A DNA stretch of 64,000 nucleotides from Ensifer oleiphilus (GTDB lineage: Bacteria > Pseudomonadota > Alphaproteobacteria > Rhizobiales > Rhizobiaceae): positions 797,794 to 861,793 of the forward strand of contig NZ_JABWDU010000001.1 in NCBI RefSeq assembly GCF_013371465.1. Reading direction: 5' to 3'. Under the pieces are notes generated by a model. That model was not told the DNA's origin. It made no database searches and was given only the letters and a program-made list of their open reading frames with translations. Position numbers and translations under genes: made by a program. How positions within the stretch are numbered: position 1 is the first letter of the stretch; each line of letters begins with the position of its first letter. This document shows, piece by piece, positions 9,059 to 19,666 of this stretch.

Positions 9059-10327
9059 ATGAGTGACACCGTGAAGAAGCTGACCATCCTGCCGACCGAC
9101 CATCCCTTGCGCGGTCACGTCCGCCCACCGGGTTCGAAGTCGATCACCAACCGGGCGCTGCTTCTTGCGGGTCTTGCCAAGGGCACGAGCCGGCTGACCG
9201 GCGCGCTGAAGAGCGACGACACGCGCTATATGGCCGATGCGCTGCGGGCGATGGGCGTCCAAGTCGATGAGCCTGATGACACCACATTCGTCGTCACCGG
9301 AAACGGTCGGCTGGCATCGCCGTCGGCACCGCTGTTCCTCGGCAATGCGGGAACCGCGACACGCTTCCTGACGGCGGCTGCCGCTCTCGTCGACGGCCCG
9401 GTGGTCGTCGATGGCGACCAGCACATGCGCAAGCGTCCGATTAAGCCGCTTGTCGACGCGCTCCGTAAGCTCGGCGTCGAGGTGGCGTCGGAAACCGGCT
9501 GCCCGCCGGTCACCGTCAAAGGCAAGGGCGGCTTCCCCGCCGGCCGTATCGAAATCGATGCCGGCCTTTCGAGCCAATACGTCTCGGCGCTGCTGATGGC
9601 TGCCCCCGGCGCCAAGGGCCCTGTCCGCATCGAGCTTGCCGGCGACGAAATCGGCGCGCGTGGCTACATCGATCTGACCGTTGCGGCGATGCGCGCCTTC
9701 GGCGCCGAGGTCGAGCAATTGAGCCCATCCGTCTGGCAGGTTGCGCCGACGGGCTATCGCGCTGCCGATTTCGCCATCGAACCGGATGCATCCGCTGCGA
9801 CCTATCTCTGGGCCGCCGAAGTGTTGACCGGAGGCGCCATCGATATCGGCGTGCCCGCATCGGTGTTTTCGCAACCCGATGCGCGCGCCCACGACGTCAT
9901 CTCAAAATTCCCGCATCTTCCGGCCGTCATCGACGGCTCGCAGATGCAGGACGCGATCCCGACGATCGCGGTTCTTGCCGCCTTCAACGAGACGCCGGTG
10001 CGCTTCGTCGGGCTTGCCAATCTGCGCGTGAAGGAATGCGACCGCGTCCGCGCTTTGTCGCTGGGCCTGACCGCCATCCGCCCGGGACTGGCGCACGAGG
10101 AGGGCGACGATCTCATCGTCTCCTCCGATCCCGGCCTTGCCGGCCAAACGTTGCCGGCCTCCATCGACACGTTTGCCGATCACCGCATCGCCATGAGCTT
10201 TGCCCTTGCCGGGCTGAAGATCCACGGCATTGCCATCGAGGACCCCGGCTGCGTCGCCAAGACCTATCCGGCCTATTGGGATGCGCTGGCATCGCTCGGC
10301 GTCGCCTACACAGGCGATCGTCCGTGA
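9059..10327 (+). CDS. aroA: 3-phosphoshikimate 1-carboxyvinyltransferase (EPSP synthase)
   Basis: Catalyses the sixth step of the shikimate pathway, joining PEP to shikimate-3-phosphate. The ATG at 9059 gives 422 residues; an upstream in-frame start at 9005 is less likely. Active-site features are present: PPGSKSITNR (K27, S28, R32), LGNAGTATRFL (residues 94-104), HMRKRPI, IDAGLSSQYVSALLM, LRVKECDRVRAL and DHRIAMSFAL. It resembles the E. coli-type enzyme more than the CP4-type enzyme known from Agrobacterium. The residue equivalent to E. coli P101 is Phe (F103), while the glyphosate-determining Gly (E. coli G96) is retained. A second aroA of the CP4-like class may exist elsewhere. It is oddly placed between lemA and its usual DUF2207 partner. 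Confidence 0.93.
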   Translation: MSDTVKKLTILPTDHPLRGHVRPPGSKSITNRALLLAGLAKGTSRLTGALKSDDTRYMADALRAMGVQVDEPDDTTFVVTGNGRLASPSAPLFLGNAGTATRFLTAAAALVDGPVVVDGDQHMRKRPIKPLVDALRKLGVEVASETGCPPVTVKGKGGFPAGRIEIDAGLSSQYVSALLMAAPGAKGPVRIELAGDEIGARGYIDLTVAAMRAFGAEVEQLSPSVWQVAPTGYRAADFAIEPDASAATYLWAAEVLTGGAIDIGVPASVFSQPDARAHDVISKFPHLPAVIDGSQMQDAIPTIAVLAAFNETPVRFVGLANLRVKECDRVRALSLGLTAIRPGLAHEEGDDLIVSSDPGLAGQTLPASIDTFADHRIAMSFALAGLKIHGIAIEDPGCVAKTYPAYWDALASLGVAYTGDRP

Positions 10328-10380
10328 TATTGCGCGGGAATAAACTGCTCCTCGATATCGATCGAAAGGTCTGAGACCGT

Positions 10381-12321
10381 ATGGCCCGTTTCGTCGCCCT
10401 GCTTGGCATGTTGTTCCTCCTGCTGGCGACGGCGGGTGCCGGGCGGGCGGACGAAGTGTTTTCCTCCTATCATTCGGTGATCGATGTCGCCAAGGACGGC
10501 ACGCTGACGGTTACCGAGACCATCACGGCCAATGCCGAGGGCAACCAGATCCGGCGGGGAATCTTTCGTGACCTGCCGTTGACCTTCACCGACGCCAAGG
10601 GTCGTCGCAGCAAGGTGGATTTCAAGCTGCTTTCGGTCGAGCGCGATGGAGAAGAGGAACCCTACCGTACCGAATCTATCTCGGGCGGCATCCGCATCTA
10701 CACCGGCTCGGCGGAGGTGTTTCTGCCGCACGGAGAGCATACGTTTCAGTTCACCTACGAGACGAGCCGGCAGATCCGCTTCTTCGAGGATCACGACGAA
10801 CTCTATTGGAACGTGACCGGTACCGAATGGGCGTTCCCGATCGATGAGGCGAGTGCCACCGTCAATCTGCCGGAAGGTGTGCGACCCGAGGCGCTCGATG
10901 TTTTCACCGGTGGCTACGGCGCGACCGGCAAGGACGCGCGGGCATCCGAGGAGGGCAGCGAGATTTTCTTTGCGACCACCCGGCGGCTGGGGCCGAAGGA
11001 GGGGTTGACGATCGCGGTCAAGATGCCGAAAGGCAGCATCGCACAGCCTTCCTCCAGCCAGGAAAACGCCTGGTGGATGCGCGATCATATGGCGCTTCTG
11101 ATCGCCGCAGCGGGTCTTGTGGTGGTGGCCCTCTACTATGGCCGCGCCTGGCTGAAGGTGGGGCGAGACCCGGCACGCGGCGTCATGGTGCCGCGTTGGG
11201 ATGCGCCCGAAGGCATTTCTCCGGCGCTGGTCAACTACATCGACAACAGGGGCTTTTCGGGTGAGGGCTGGACCGCGCTGTCGGCTTCCGCGCTGAGCCT
11301 TGCGGTCAAGGGCCATGTCGTCCTTGAGGACCTGAAGAGCGCCATCGTCATTGCCGCAACCGGCAAGGGCGGCAGTGAAAAGCTGCCGACCGGCGAGGCG
11401 AGCCTGATGAAGGCCGTCAATGCTGCCGGCGGCAAGCTGAAGATCGATCGGGCCAACGGCACGAAGGTGCAGGCAACGGGTACCGATTTTCGCAATGCCA
11501 TGGAGCGCGAGCACCGCGGCAAATATTATCTTGAAAACACCGGCTACATCATTGCCGGCGTGCTGCTCTCGGTTCTGGCAATCGCTGCGGTGTTTGTGTT
11601 CGGCGATCTGAGCGAGGACAGCATCCCGCTGGTGATCGTGCCGGTCTTCATCGCCTTCGTCATTTCGATCCTCGCCGTTTCCTTCGGCAAATCCCTGCGG
11701 CGCGAAAAGAGCCTGATGAGCCGCATCATGTCGATCGTGGTGATTGCCTTCATCGGCTTCGTCGCCTTCACCATCTTTTCGAGCATTCTGGCGGTGGTTT
11801 TCTATTCCGCCGCGGAGACGGACGAGTTGCCGCTTCTGTTTGCAATCGGCGGCATCGTGCTCGTCAACGTGTTGTTCTTCTTCCTGATGGGCGCGCCGAC
11901 CCCGCTCGGCACGCGGATGATGGACGGCATCGACGGCCTCCGGCAATACATGACGCTTGCCGAGAAGGACCGGATGAACATGCAAGGGGCACCCGAAATG
12001 TCGCCCCGGCATTTCGAGACGCTGCTGCCCTATGCCGTTGCCCTCGGGGTCGAAAAGCCCTGGACGCAAACCTTCGATCGCTGGCTGCTGGCCGCTGCCG
12101 CAGGGGCTGCTGCGGCGGCGGCCTACCAGCCCGCCTGGTACCATGGCGACGGTTTCGGCTCGACCTCTTTCGGCGATCGCATCGGCGGCTTTGCGGGCTC
12201 TATGGCCGACACCATGACCGCGTCCTTGCCGCCCCCGCCGAAATCCTCGTCGTCAAGCTTTTCCACCGGCGGCGGCTTTTCCGGTGGCGGCGGCGGCGGC
12301 GGTGGCGGCGGTGGCTGGTAA
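10381..12321 (+). CDS. DUF2207 domain membrane protein with glycine-rich tail
   Basis: A 646-residue membrane protein. It has a signal peptide (cleavage near GRADEV, about residues 22-24) and a periplasmic DUF2207 domain beginning [21 protein letters not shown] membrane helix lies near residues 238-255, followed by a cytoplasmic part and several further helices at about 385-510. The tail is Ser- and Gly-rich ([12 protein letters not shown], then a poly-Gly run ending in Trp), as in LemA-associated YgcG/DUF2207 proteins. The family is usually paired with LemA, encoded 1.4 kb upstream. The function is not established. Confidence 0.9.
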   Translation: MARFVALLGMLFLLLATAGAGRADEVFSSYHSVIDVAKDGTLTVTETITANAEGNQIRRGIFRDLPLTFTDAKGRRSKVDFKLLSVERDGEEEPYRTESISGGIRIYTGSAEVFLPHGEHTFQFTYETSRQIRFFEDHDELYWNVTGTEWAFPIDEASATVNLPEGVRPEALDVFTGGYGATGKDARASEEGSEIFFATTRRLGPKEGLTIAVKMPKGSIAQPSSSQENAWWMRDHMALLIAAAGLVVVALYYGRAWLKVGRDPARGVMVPRWDAPEGISPALVNYIDNRGFSGEGWTALSASALSLAVKGHVVLEDLKSAIVIAATGKGGSEKLPTGEASLMKAVNAAGGKLKIDRANGTKVQATGTDFRNAMEREHRGKYYLENTGYIIAGVLLSVLAIAAVFVFGDLSEDSIPLVIVPVFIAFVISILAVSFGKSLRREKSLMSRIMSIVVIAFIGFVAFTIFSSILAVVFYSAAETDELPLLFAIGGIVLVNVLFFFLMGAPTPLGTRMMDGIDGLRQYMTLAEKDRMNMQGAPEMSPRHFETLLPYAVALGVEKPWTQTFDRWLLAAAAGAAAAAAYQPAWYHGDGFGSTSFGDRIGGFAGSMADTMTASLPPPPKSSSSSFSTGGGFSGGGGGGGGGGGW

Positions 12322-12434
12322 TCTCGCCACGAGCCTCCTTGCTGCGGGTCAAATTCATCGTCGGGCTTGGTGACATTTTCACCAGAGCTTGCTAAGTCGG
12401 CGGCAACCGTCCGGAACAGAAAAAGTCATCTCCC

Positions 12435-14600
12435 ATGCCCGATCTTCTTATCGAACTCCGCTCCGAGGAAATTCCTGCCCGCCTGCAGCGCAAGGCGGCC
12501 GGCGACCTCAAGAAGCTCTTGACCGACGCACTGGTCGAAGCGGGTTTGACCTATGAGGGTGCGCGCGAATACTGGACCCCGCGCCGGCTGACGCTCGATA
12601 TCCGCGGCCTCAACGCCCGTTCCGCCGATGTGCGCGAGGACCGCAAGGGCCCGCGCACCGACGCCAACGAAAAGGCGATCGAGGGCTTCCTGCGTGGCGC
12701 CGGCCTGTCTTCGATCAGCGAGGCGCATGTCCATAACGATCCGAAGAAGGGTGATTTCTACGTCGCCCACATCGTCAAGCCGGGCCGTCCTGCCGAAGAG
12801 ATCGTCGCCGAGGCGATGCCGGACATTATCCGCAACTTTCCCTGGCCAAAGCCGATGCGCTCCGGTGCCGCCTCGGCCAGGCCGGGCGCCCTTCGCTGGG
12901 TGCGTCCGCTACAGTCGATCGTCTGCACCTTCGGCTCGGAAACCGACGAAACCCATGTGATCCCGTTCGAGGTCGACGGCATCGTCGCCTCCAACATCAC
13001 CTATGGCCATCGTTTTCACGCGCCTGAAGCGATCACCGTGCGCCGCTTTGCCGACTATGCCGAGAAGCTGGAGCGGGCGAAGGTCGTGCTCGACGGCGAG
13101 CGCCGCAAGCAAATGATCCTCGCCGACGCCCATAACGTCGCCTTCGCCAACGGGCTTGAACTCGTCGAGGACGAAGGTCTGCTCGAGGAGGTTTCCGGCC
13201 TCGTCGAATGGCCGCAGGTGCTGATGGGACGTTTTGAGGAGAGCTATCTCGAAATCCCCTCGGAAATCATTCGCCTGACGATCAAGACCAACCAGAAGTG
13301 CTTCGTAACCCGCGCGCCGGGCGCAGACACGCTCTCCAACAAGTTCATCCTCGTCTCCAACATCGAGGCGAAGGACGGCGGCAAGGAGATCGTGCACGGC
13401 AACGGCAAGGTCGTGCGCGCCCGCCTGTCGGACGCCGCCCATTTCTGGCATCGCGACCAGGGCAACCTGCCGGATCTCGAGACCTTGAAGCCGTCGGCCG
13501 AAAAGTTCGGCCTCGATCTCATGAAGCCGCTCGACCAGCGCATGGCGAAACTCGATGCGCTGAACGTGACCTTCCATGCCAAGCTCGGCACGCAGGGCGA
13601 ACGCGTCGCCCGCATCCGCGCGCTGGCCGCAGAGCTTGCCAAGGTGACCGGAGCTGACGCCGGACTGGTCGACCGTGCCGTGGTGCTGGCGAAGGCCGAT
13701 CTGCGCACCGAAGCCGTCGGCGAGTTCCCCGAACTCCAGGGCATCATGGGCCGCAAATATGCGCTGCTGCAGGGCGAAGACGCCTCTGTTGCCACGGCGA
13801 TCGAAGATCACTGGAAGCCGAACGGCCCCTCGGACCGTGCGCCGACTGATGCGGTCGCCGTGACCGTGGCGCTTGCCGATAAGCTCGACACGCTTGTCGG
13901 CTTCTGGGCAATCGACGAAAAGCCGACCGGCTCCAAGGATCCCTATGCCCTGCGTCGCGCAGCACTCGGCGTGATCCGCCTTATCCTCGAAGGCAAGGCC
14001 CGCCTGCCGCTCGTGCCGTTCCTCGAGATCGCGCTGACCGCTCTCAGGGCGCAGAAGCCGGCACTGACGGGCGACGTGTCGGCGGACCTGCTGTCCTTCT
14101 TCCATGATCGTCTCAAGGTTTATCTGCGCGATCTCGGCGCCCGCCACGACCTGATCGATGCGGTGTTGACGCCGGATGCGGATGATCTCCTGATGATCGC
14201 GCGCCGTGTCGAGGCGCTGACCGCATTCATCACCGACGAGGAGGGCAAGAACCTGCTCGCGGGCACCAAGCGTGCAACGCAGATCCTGGCCGCCGAAGAG
14301 AAGAAGGGCACTGCCGTCGCCGACGCAGTTGATGCCGGCCTCTTCCGTCTCGATGCCGAAAAGGCACTGCATTCCGCAGTTGAGCTCGGCTCCGGCGAGG
14401 CGCGCGATGCGATCGAGAGGGAAGACTTCCGCTCCGCCATGCAGGCCTTGTCGAAGTTGCGCGAGCCGGTCGACCGGTTCTTCAACGATGTTCTCGTCAA
14501 CGACGATGACGTGTCGATCCGCGCAAACCGGCTGGCACTGCTCGGTCTGATCCGCTCGGCGACCGGCACGGTTGCCGACTTCTCCAAGATTGCGGGATAA
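12435..14600 (+). CDS. glyS: Glycine-tRNA ligase beta subunit
   Basis: The beta subunit of glycyl-tRNA synthetase, which provides tRNA recognition. The 721-residue sequence starts [18 protein letters not shown], the family signature, and contains [38 protein letters not shown] and [15 protein letters not shown], ending in the anticodon-binding-like region with LFDAEK- and [13 protein letters not shown]-type segments. It is slightly longer than the usual 690-700 residues, as is common in alphaproteobacteria. It works with GlyQ encoded at 6354-7316. Confidence 0.98.
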   Translation: MPDLLIELRSEEIPARLQRKAAGDLKKLLTDALVEAGLTYEGAREYWTPRRLTLDIRGLNARSADVREDRKGPRTDANEKAIEGFLRGAGLSSISEAHVHNDPKKGDFYVAHIVKPGRPAEEIVAEAMPDIIRNFPWPKPMRSGAASARPGALRWVRPLQSIVCTFGSETDETHVIPFEVDGIVASNITYGHRFHAPEAITVRRFADYAEKLERAKVVLDGERRKQMILADAHNVAFANGLELVEDEGLLEEVSGLVEWPQVLMGRFEESYLEIPSEIIRLTIKTNQKCFVTRAPGADTLSNKFILVSNIEAKDGGKEIVHGNGKVVRARLSDAAHFWHRDQGNLPDLETLKPSAEKFGLDLMKPLDQRMAKLDALNVTFHAKLGTQGERVARIRALAAELAKVTGADAGLVDRAVVLAKADLRTEAVGEFPELQGIMGRKYALLQGEDASVATAIEDHWKPNGPSDRAPTDAVAVTVALADKLDTLVGFWAIDEKPTGSKDPYALRRAALGVIRLILEGKARLPLVPFLEIALTALRAQKPALTGDVSADLLSFFHDRLKVYLRDLGARHDLIDAVLTPDADDLLMIARRVEALTAFITDEEGKNLLAGTKRATQILAAEEKKGTAVADAVDAGLFRLDAEKALHSAVELGSGEARDAIEREDFRSAMQALSKLREPVDRFFNDVLVNDDDVSIRANRLALLGLIRSATGTVADFSKIAG

Positions 14601-14613
14601 CGGGGAGGGGCGC

Positions 14614-15129
14614 ATGACGGCGAAGATCCTCGTCAGCGCCTGTCTCATGGGCCACGCGGTGCGCTACGATGGCGCGTCGAAGCCGCTTCTCCACCCGGCC
14701 ATAGACCGTTGGCGCGAAGAGGGCAGGCTTGTCACCATCTGTCCCGAGATGTCGGCCGGTATGCCGGTGCCGCGCCCGCCGGCCGAAATCGCGTCGGGAA
14801 AATCGGGCAGGGATGTGCTCGACGGTGACGCGGCGGTGGTCGAGAACACTGGCCGCGACGTGACCGGCGAGTTTCTTACCGCCGCGGAAAATGCGCTATC
14901 GCTCGCGCGTGAAACAGACTGTCGTTTCGCGCTGTTGATCGACGGCAGCCCGTCCTGCGGATCGGGTTTCGTCTATGACGGAACGTTCTCCGGCGCCCGC
15001 CACGCAGGACAAGGGGTGACGGCCGCATTGCTCGCAAGGAACGGTATCGAGGTCTATTCCGACCGGGAGATCGAAGCGTTGATGGAACGGGTTGATGGGG
15101 TGCGCGACCCCGATGGAAAGCCCGAATAA
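14614..15129 (+). CDS. DUF523 domain-containing protein
   Basis: A 171-residue protein with the DUF523 signature: ILVSACLMGHAVRYDG at the N-terminus, a VTICPEMSAGMPVPRPP segment, and LIDGSPSCGSG containing the conserved cysteine. The start is the ATG at 14614, preceded by GGGGAGGGG. It begins 13 bases after glyS ends, so it probably belongs to the same transcript. A hairpin follows its stop. The conserved cysteines suggest metal or cluster binding, but no activity is established for this family. Confidence 0.85.
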   Translation: MTAKILVSACLMGHAVRYDGASKPLLHPAIDRWREEGRLVTICPEMSAGMPVPRPPAEIASGKSGRDVLDGDAAVVENTGRDVTGEFLTAAENALSLARETDCRFALLIDGSPSCGSGFVYDGTFSGARHAGQGVTAALLARNGIEVYSDREIEALMERVDGVRDPDGKPE

Positions 15130-15132
15130 AAA

Positions 15133-15165
15133 GATTGCGCCCCTGCTTCTCTCAGGGACGCAATC
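15133..15165 (+). terminator. Hairpin after glyS-DUF523
   Basis: An inverted repeat GATTGCGCCCCTG...CAGGGACGCAATC starts four bases after the DUF523 stop codon. It forms a strong stem but is followed by TCTCGCTTC rather than a clean T-run, so it may be a weak terminator or an mRNA 3' protective hairpin. Confidence 0.55.
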
Positions 15166-15248
15166 TCTCGCTTCTTCAGCGAATCGCCCGTCAGCCTTTG
15201 AATGCAGGGGGCGGCTGACTGGGGCAGGGAACTTTCCCGTTCAGACCT

Positions 15249-15776
15249 TCAGTTTAACCGAAGTTCGAGGCCGGTCGGATCAAATTGCCGTGAGGTTTCG
15301 CCGGTCGCCGCTGCCGCGACGGCAGGTGCCGCCTGTGTCATGGTGTGAACCGCGGCAGTCTTGGCAGTCTCGTCGATCGTGGATGCGACCACGCCAAGAT
15401 CGCTCGCATCTGCGAGGTCGCCGAGGGCCGCGGCTGTCGCCATATCAGCCTGCGCGGTTTCACCGGATGCCGCCTTGAGCAGATCCTCGGATGGCTTGCT
15501 GACGAAAACAACGGGTGAACCGCCGAGCCAGGCCTCGGTGCGCACCAGCTTCATCTCGCCATTGATTTTCTTGAGTTCGACCTTGGCGCTGCCCTTGTCG
15601 ATTTCGGGCACCACATAGGTGACCTTCTTCCTGTTTTGCAGGGGAGGGCACTGCGGGCAAGTCACCGCCGCCACGCTGGAGTTGACCGCTTGGCCGGAAA
15701 CGATGGTGTCGATCGACGATGCCCAGGCGCTGCCGGCTGCAAGCGCAACGGCGGTGGTGATCAGCAACAGGCGCAT
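15249..15776 (-). CDS. Secreted protein with HPE1-like domain, hypothetical
   Basis: A 175-residue protein with a signal peptide (MRLLLITTAVALAAGSAWAS, cleavage near residue 19-20). A CPQCPP motif follows, then a beta-rich segment (KKVTYVVPEIDKGSAKVELK and AWLGGSPVVFVSK), and the C-terminal half is Ala-rich. I recognise this as resembling the rhizobial family annotated as plant virulence effector HPE1-like; this rests on memory of the motif pattern, not on a search. The protein is presumably periplasmic or secreted. It is encoded by its own unit between convergent DUF523 and upstream purD. Confidence 0.7.
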   Translation of the reverse strand: MRLLLITTAVALAAGSAWASSIDTIVSGQAVNSSVAAVTCPQCPPLQNRKKVTYVVPEIDKGSAKVELKKINGEMKLVRTEAWLGGSPVVFVSKPSEDLLKAASGETAQADMATAAALGDLADASDLGVVASTIDETAKTAAVHTMTQAAPAVAAAATGETSRQFDPTGLELRLN

Positions 15777-15883
15777 CGGTCTTCTCTCCGAGTTTGTTCT
15801 CGGCGAGAATATGCGTTCTGTCTTACTTTCCCGTCAGGAGAATTGGTAAAAATTGAATGATCCGGCGTATTTGCCGATGACGG

Positions 15884-17155
15884 TCAGGCCTTCTCGCGGG
15901 CAACCGCCCGCCAGCCGATATCGTGGCGATAAAAGCCATTGTCCCAGGAAACGCCGTTGACGGCGGCGTAGGCGAGGTCCTTGGCAGCGCTCGCGTTTTC
16001 ACCGATCGCCGTAACGTTAAGTACCCGCCCACCCGTTGCGACCAGGCTGCCGTCCTTCATCGCCGTGCCGGCATGAAACACCTTGGTCTGCGTCGAGGCT
16101 GCAGGCAGCGCCTCGATGGGCGTGTTCTTGTCATAGCTGCCCGGATAGCCCTTTGAAGCCATGACCACGGTCAGTGCCGTCTCGTCGCGCCATTCGGCTT
16201 CCATGCCTGCGAGCGTGCCCGTTGCCGCGGCATAGAGCAGCGGCAGCAGGTCGCTCTTCATGCGCATCATCAGCACCTGGCATTCCGGGTCGCCGAAACG
16301 CACATTATATTCGATCAGCTCCGGTCCCTTGGCGGTGATCATCAGCCCGGCGAAGAACACGCCGGAAAAGGGATACCCGCTTTCGGACATGCCGCGCATG
16401 GTCGGCTCGATGATCTCCTTCATCGTGCGTTCGATCATCTCGGATGTCATCACAGGCGCGGGCGAGTAGGCGCCCATACCGCCGGTGTTCGGGCCGGTGT
16501 CGCCGTCTCCGACACGCTTGTGATCCTGCGCCGAGGCGAGCGCCAGGGCGGTCTTGCCGTCGCTCAGGCAGAAGAAGCTTGCCTCCTCGCCGTCGAGAAA
16601 GGCTTCGACCACCACTTCCGCGCCGGCCGCGCCGAAGGCGCCGTCGAAACAGTCATCGATTGCATCGAGCGCTTCGTCGAGTTCCATGGCAACGGTCACG
16701 CCTTTGCCTGCGGCAAGGCCGTCGGCCTTGATGACGATCGGCGCGCCCTGGTCGCGCACATAGGCCTTGGCGGCTTCGGCGTCGGTGAAGCGGCCATAGG
16801 CGCCGGTCGGGATATCGTATCGGGCGCAGAGGTCCTTGGTAAAACCCTTGGATCCTTCAAGCTGGGCCGCAGCAGCGGAAGGGCCGAAAACCGCGATGCC
16901 GGCGGCGCGCAGCACATCTGCGAGACCGGCCACAAGTGGACCTTCAGGTCCGACGACGACGAAGTCGATCGCCTCTTCCAGGCAGAAGTCAGCGACTGAA
17001 ACATGATTGTCGGTGTCGAGCGCGACGAGGGTCGCTTCCTCGGCAATACCGGGATTGCCGGGCGCAGCGTAGAGCTTGGTCAGTTTCGGCGACTGCGCGA
17101 TTTTCCATGCCAGTGCATGTTCGCGTCCACCCGATCCGATCAGAAGAACCTTCAT
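15884..17155 (-). CDS. purD: Phosphoribosylamine-glycine ligase (GAR synthetase)
   Basis: Carries out the second step of de novo purine synthesis, joining glycine to phosphoribosylamine with ATP. The 423-residue sequence starts [20 protein letters not shown], the canonical PurD N-terminus. It contains an ATP-grasp fold with [17 protein letters not shown] and [20 protein letters not shown], and [14 protein letters not shown], all diagnostic. It stands alone on the minus strand with no other pur genes in the window. Confidence 0.98.
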   Translation of the reverse strand: MKVLLIGSGGREHALAWKIAQSPKLTKLYAAPGNPGIAEEATLVALDTDNHVSVADFCLEEAIDFVVVGPEGPLVAGLADVLRAAGIAVFGPSAAAAQLEGSKGFTKDLCARYDIPTGAYGRFTDAEAAKAYVRDQGAPIVIKADGLAAGKGVTVAMELDEALDAIDDCFDGAFGAAGAEVVVEAFLDGEEASFFCLSDGKTALALASAQDHKRVGDGDTGPNTGGMGAYSPAPVMTSEMIERTMKEIIEPTMRGMSESGYPFSGVFFAGLMITAKGPELIEYNVRFGDPECQVLMMRMKSDLLPLLYAAATGTLAGMEAEWRDETALTVVMASKGYPGSYDKNTPIEALPAASTQTKVFHAGTAMKDGSLVATGGRVLNVTAIGENASAAKDLAYAAVNGVSWDNGFYRHDIGWRAVAREKA

Positions 17156-17302
17156 TGCCTGCTCCCGACATGCTGTGAAATTGTTGCGTTGCGGTTAAGG
17201 CGAGGCGGCTGTCAGGTCAAGGGGTCAGGGGGGGATGGCGCACGATTCCCGTGGCAAAGCAACGACCGGAGGCGCCGCATGATGAAACGCGCGAATGTGC
17301 GT

Positions 17303-19666
17303 TCAGGCGATCGCCTGCTGGTTCTTGCGATCATCCTTTTCGTTGCCGTAGCGGGCCGTGCGCGTCAGCGCCCAGATTCCGAGATCTTCGAGCGGCAGCG
17401 GTTTGCTGATGAGGTAACCCTGGAACAGGTCGCAGCCTGCAGCCGTCAGCATCGAGAGTTTCTCCGGCGTATCGACGCCTTCGCCGACCACGGCCACATC
17501 CTTGGCGTGGCAGAGCGCGATCAACGCCCTTAGAACCGGCAGCGATTGTGATGCGGTCAGGTTCGAGACGAGCGCCCGGTCGAGTTTGATCGTATCGGCG
17601 GTGTATTCGATGATCTGCTGGACGGAGGTGTATCCGGCTCCGAAATCGTCGATCGACAGGCGGAAGCCCTTCTGGCGGAGCTCGTCGATGTTGCGGCGAA
17701 GCTGGTCGCTGAACTTCACCGCGAATGTCTCGGTGAGCTCGATCTCGATCGATTGCGGCTGCAGCCCATGGCGGTTGAGGCAATCGGAGAAATAGTCGGC
17801 AATCGCCTTCGAATGCAGTTCGGCAGAGGAAATATTGATCGCCAGGATCGTATCGGGACCGAACAGCGCCTTCAGCTGCCGGCAGTCGGACATCGCCTGG
17901 TTGATTACCCACCAGTCGATCTTGGTGAAGAGGCCGGAGCTTTCGGCGATCGGCACGAACTCGTCGGGCGTCACGTTGCCAAGCACTGGCGAATACCAGC
18001 GCAAGAGCGCTTCGCAGCCGGTCACACGCCCATCGGTATTGACGATCGGCATGTAGACCAGATGGAATTGTTCGTCGGGATCGAGTGAGCGCAACTCGTC
18101 CTGGATCTGGCGCAGGCGCGTGCGCTTGTCGTGAAGGGCGCGCGAGAACCTTGACGAGCGGTTCTTGCCGCTGGTCTTTGCCTGATACATCGCGGCATCC
18201 GCATTCGAGATCAGCTCGGCGAGATTGGTCGCATCATCGGGGCAGATGGCAGCGCCGATGCTGGCTGTGACCGGATAACTCTTGCCCGAGACTTCGAAGC
18301 CGTCTTCAAACAGCGCCAGGATGGCGGCAGAGACTTCCCGTACGGTGCCGTCGCCCGGTCGGGAGCGAACGAGCACCGCGAATTCGTCGCCCGAGAGCCG
18401 TGCGAGAATTGCCGGCTTCTGGCCGCGCCGCTCGGTGATCGCTTCGACATTCATCGCGATCCGCGTCGCCAGCGTCTTTAAGAGTTCGTCGCCGATCTCA
18501 TGGCCATGCTTGTCGTTGACGAACTTGAAGTTGTCGATGTCGATGAACAGCAGGCTGCATTTTTCACCCGAGACAATGGCCTCGCGCACGATGCCGGCGG
18601 CAACGGCGTTGAAATGGCCGCGATTGCTGATGCCGGTCAACGTGTCGGTCCAGGAACTGCGTTGCACCAGCTTCAGCGATTGTTCCGACTGGCGATGCAG
18701 CTCTCTGATGTTTTCGGTCAAGCGACCGATCTCGCCCTTCTCGGCCATGTTGCGGATCTCGTCATGAGCGCCGACCATGACCGCCATGACGTTGGCGTCG
18801 AGCGTGGCAATCGGATCGGTGATGAACCGCCGGATGAGCACGATGATCAGCCAGATGGAAAACAGGCTCATGGCCACGGCGCCAAGCGCCAGCAGCAGCT
18901 TCTGCTGTGCCATTAGCTGGTCGAAATGATCGCTCGAGACCGTCAGCGTCGCATAGAGCGATGGTCCGAGGTGCACGCTTGCGGAAAGGTCGTCAGTGAC
19001 CGCCAGCGGCCAGGGCTGAAGCACGACGTCGGCGCCGTATTCCTGCTTCAGGGTTTCCTGCATGTCGAGGAAACGGTCCGGCTGGATTGCCACCTGGATC
19101 AGCAGCGCACCCGATTTCTTGCTCGGTAGCGGCCGCGTGAACGTGACGGGATCGAGGAAATACGAATAGACGATACGGGCCTTCTGCCCGGCGTCGGAGA
19201 GATAGGTCCAGTCGGCGAGCTTCTCTTCGCGGATCAGTCGCCGCGACAGGTTGAGTTGTGCCTCGTCGATTTCGGCGAAGGGATCCCAGCTGTTTTCGAA
19301 ATAGTATTCGGATTGCAGGTCCGACGTCAGGATCGCCAGCGACACGTAGCCCATCGGATCGTCAGAGAGCGACTTGACGCTTTCCTGCAGTCGCACGCCG
19401 AGCGCATTGGCCCGGTAGTTCCTGTCGGTTTCCGAAATGTACTGCCGCAGCGAATTGCTGTTCAAGAGCGCATTGAGGAAGCCCTTGCTGCGGCCGATCT
19501 CGTTTTGGAATACGGCAGCGGCGTGCTCCAACCGCTGCGACAGCTTGGCGTGTTCGAGTGCCCGGATCGAGCGGCTCTGGGTGACATGGACCGAAACCGC
19601 CGCCAGCAGGTAGCCGGCCAGCACCACGGGAAAGATCAGGATGAGTGCGCGCTTGCCGAGGGTCAC
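17303..19666 (-). CDS. Membrane GGDEF-EAL protein (c-di-GMP metabolism), MbaA-like
   Basis: The 787-residue product has an N-terminal membrane helix (about 8-29), a roughly 210-residue periplasmic sensor region, a second helix near 235-262, a HAMP-like linker, then GGDEF and EAL domains. The GGDEF motif is SGDEF (RLSGDEFAVLV), so the first glycine is replaced by serine. The EAL domain looks catalytically complete: EALLRW, INISSAELHS, ELTET, IDDFGAGYTS, KLDRAL and GEGVDT. The GTG start overlaps the stop of the upstream binding-protein gene (GTGA), indicating coupled translation. This layout matches the NspS-MbaA pair of Vibrio cholerae, in which a periplasmic polyamine-binding protein controls a GGDEF-EAL enzyme. 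Whether synthesis or hydrolysis of c-di-GMP dominates cannot be told from sequence. Confidence 0.92.
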   Translation of the reverse strand: MTLGKRALILIFPVVLAGYLLAAVSVHVTQSRSIRALEHAKLSQRLEHAAAVFQNEIGRSKGFLNALLNSNSLRQYISETDRNYRANALGVRLQESVKSLSDDPMGYVSLAILTSDLQSEYYFENSWDPFAEIDEAQLNLSRRLIREEKLADWTYLSDAGQKARIVYSYFLDPVTFTRPLPSKKSGALLIQVAIQPDRFLDMQETLKQEYGADVVLQPWPLAVTDDLSASVHLGPSLYATLTVSSDHFDQLMAQQKLLLALGAVAMSLFSIWLIIVLIRRFITDPIATLDANVMAVMVGAHDEIRNMAEKGEIGRLTENIRELHRQSEQSLKLVQRSSWTDTLTGISNRGHFNAVAAGIVREAIVSGEKCSLLFIDIDNFKFVNDKHGHEIGDELLKTLATRIAMNVEAITERRGQKPAILARLSGDEFAVLVRSRPGDGTVREVSAAILALFEDGFEVSGKSYPVTASIGAAICPDDATNLAELISNADAAMYQAKTSGKNRSSRFSRALHDKRTRLRQIQDELRSLDPDEQFHLVYMPIVNTDGRVTGCEALLRWYSPVLGNVTPDEFVPIAESSGLFTKIDWWVINQAMSDCRQLKALFGPDTILAINISSAELHSKAIADYFSDCLNRHGLQPQSIEIELTETFAVKFSDQLRRNIDELRQKGFRLSIDDFGAGYTSVQQIIEYTADTIKLDRALVSNLTASQSLPVLRALIALCHAKDVAVVGEGVDTPEKLSMLTAAGCDLFQGYLISKPLPLEDLGIWALTRTARYGNEKDDRKNQQAIA

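Noticed and set aside
10306-12144. A 612-codon minus-strand open frame over the DUF2207 gene
   Set aside because: The product is His/Arg/Asp-rich, without a fold signature, and the plus strand encodes a clear DUF2207 membrane protein.
12909-14648. A 579-codon minus-strand open frame over glyS
   Set aside because: glyS is unmistakable on the plus strand; the antisense frame has typical shadow composition.
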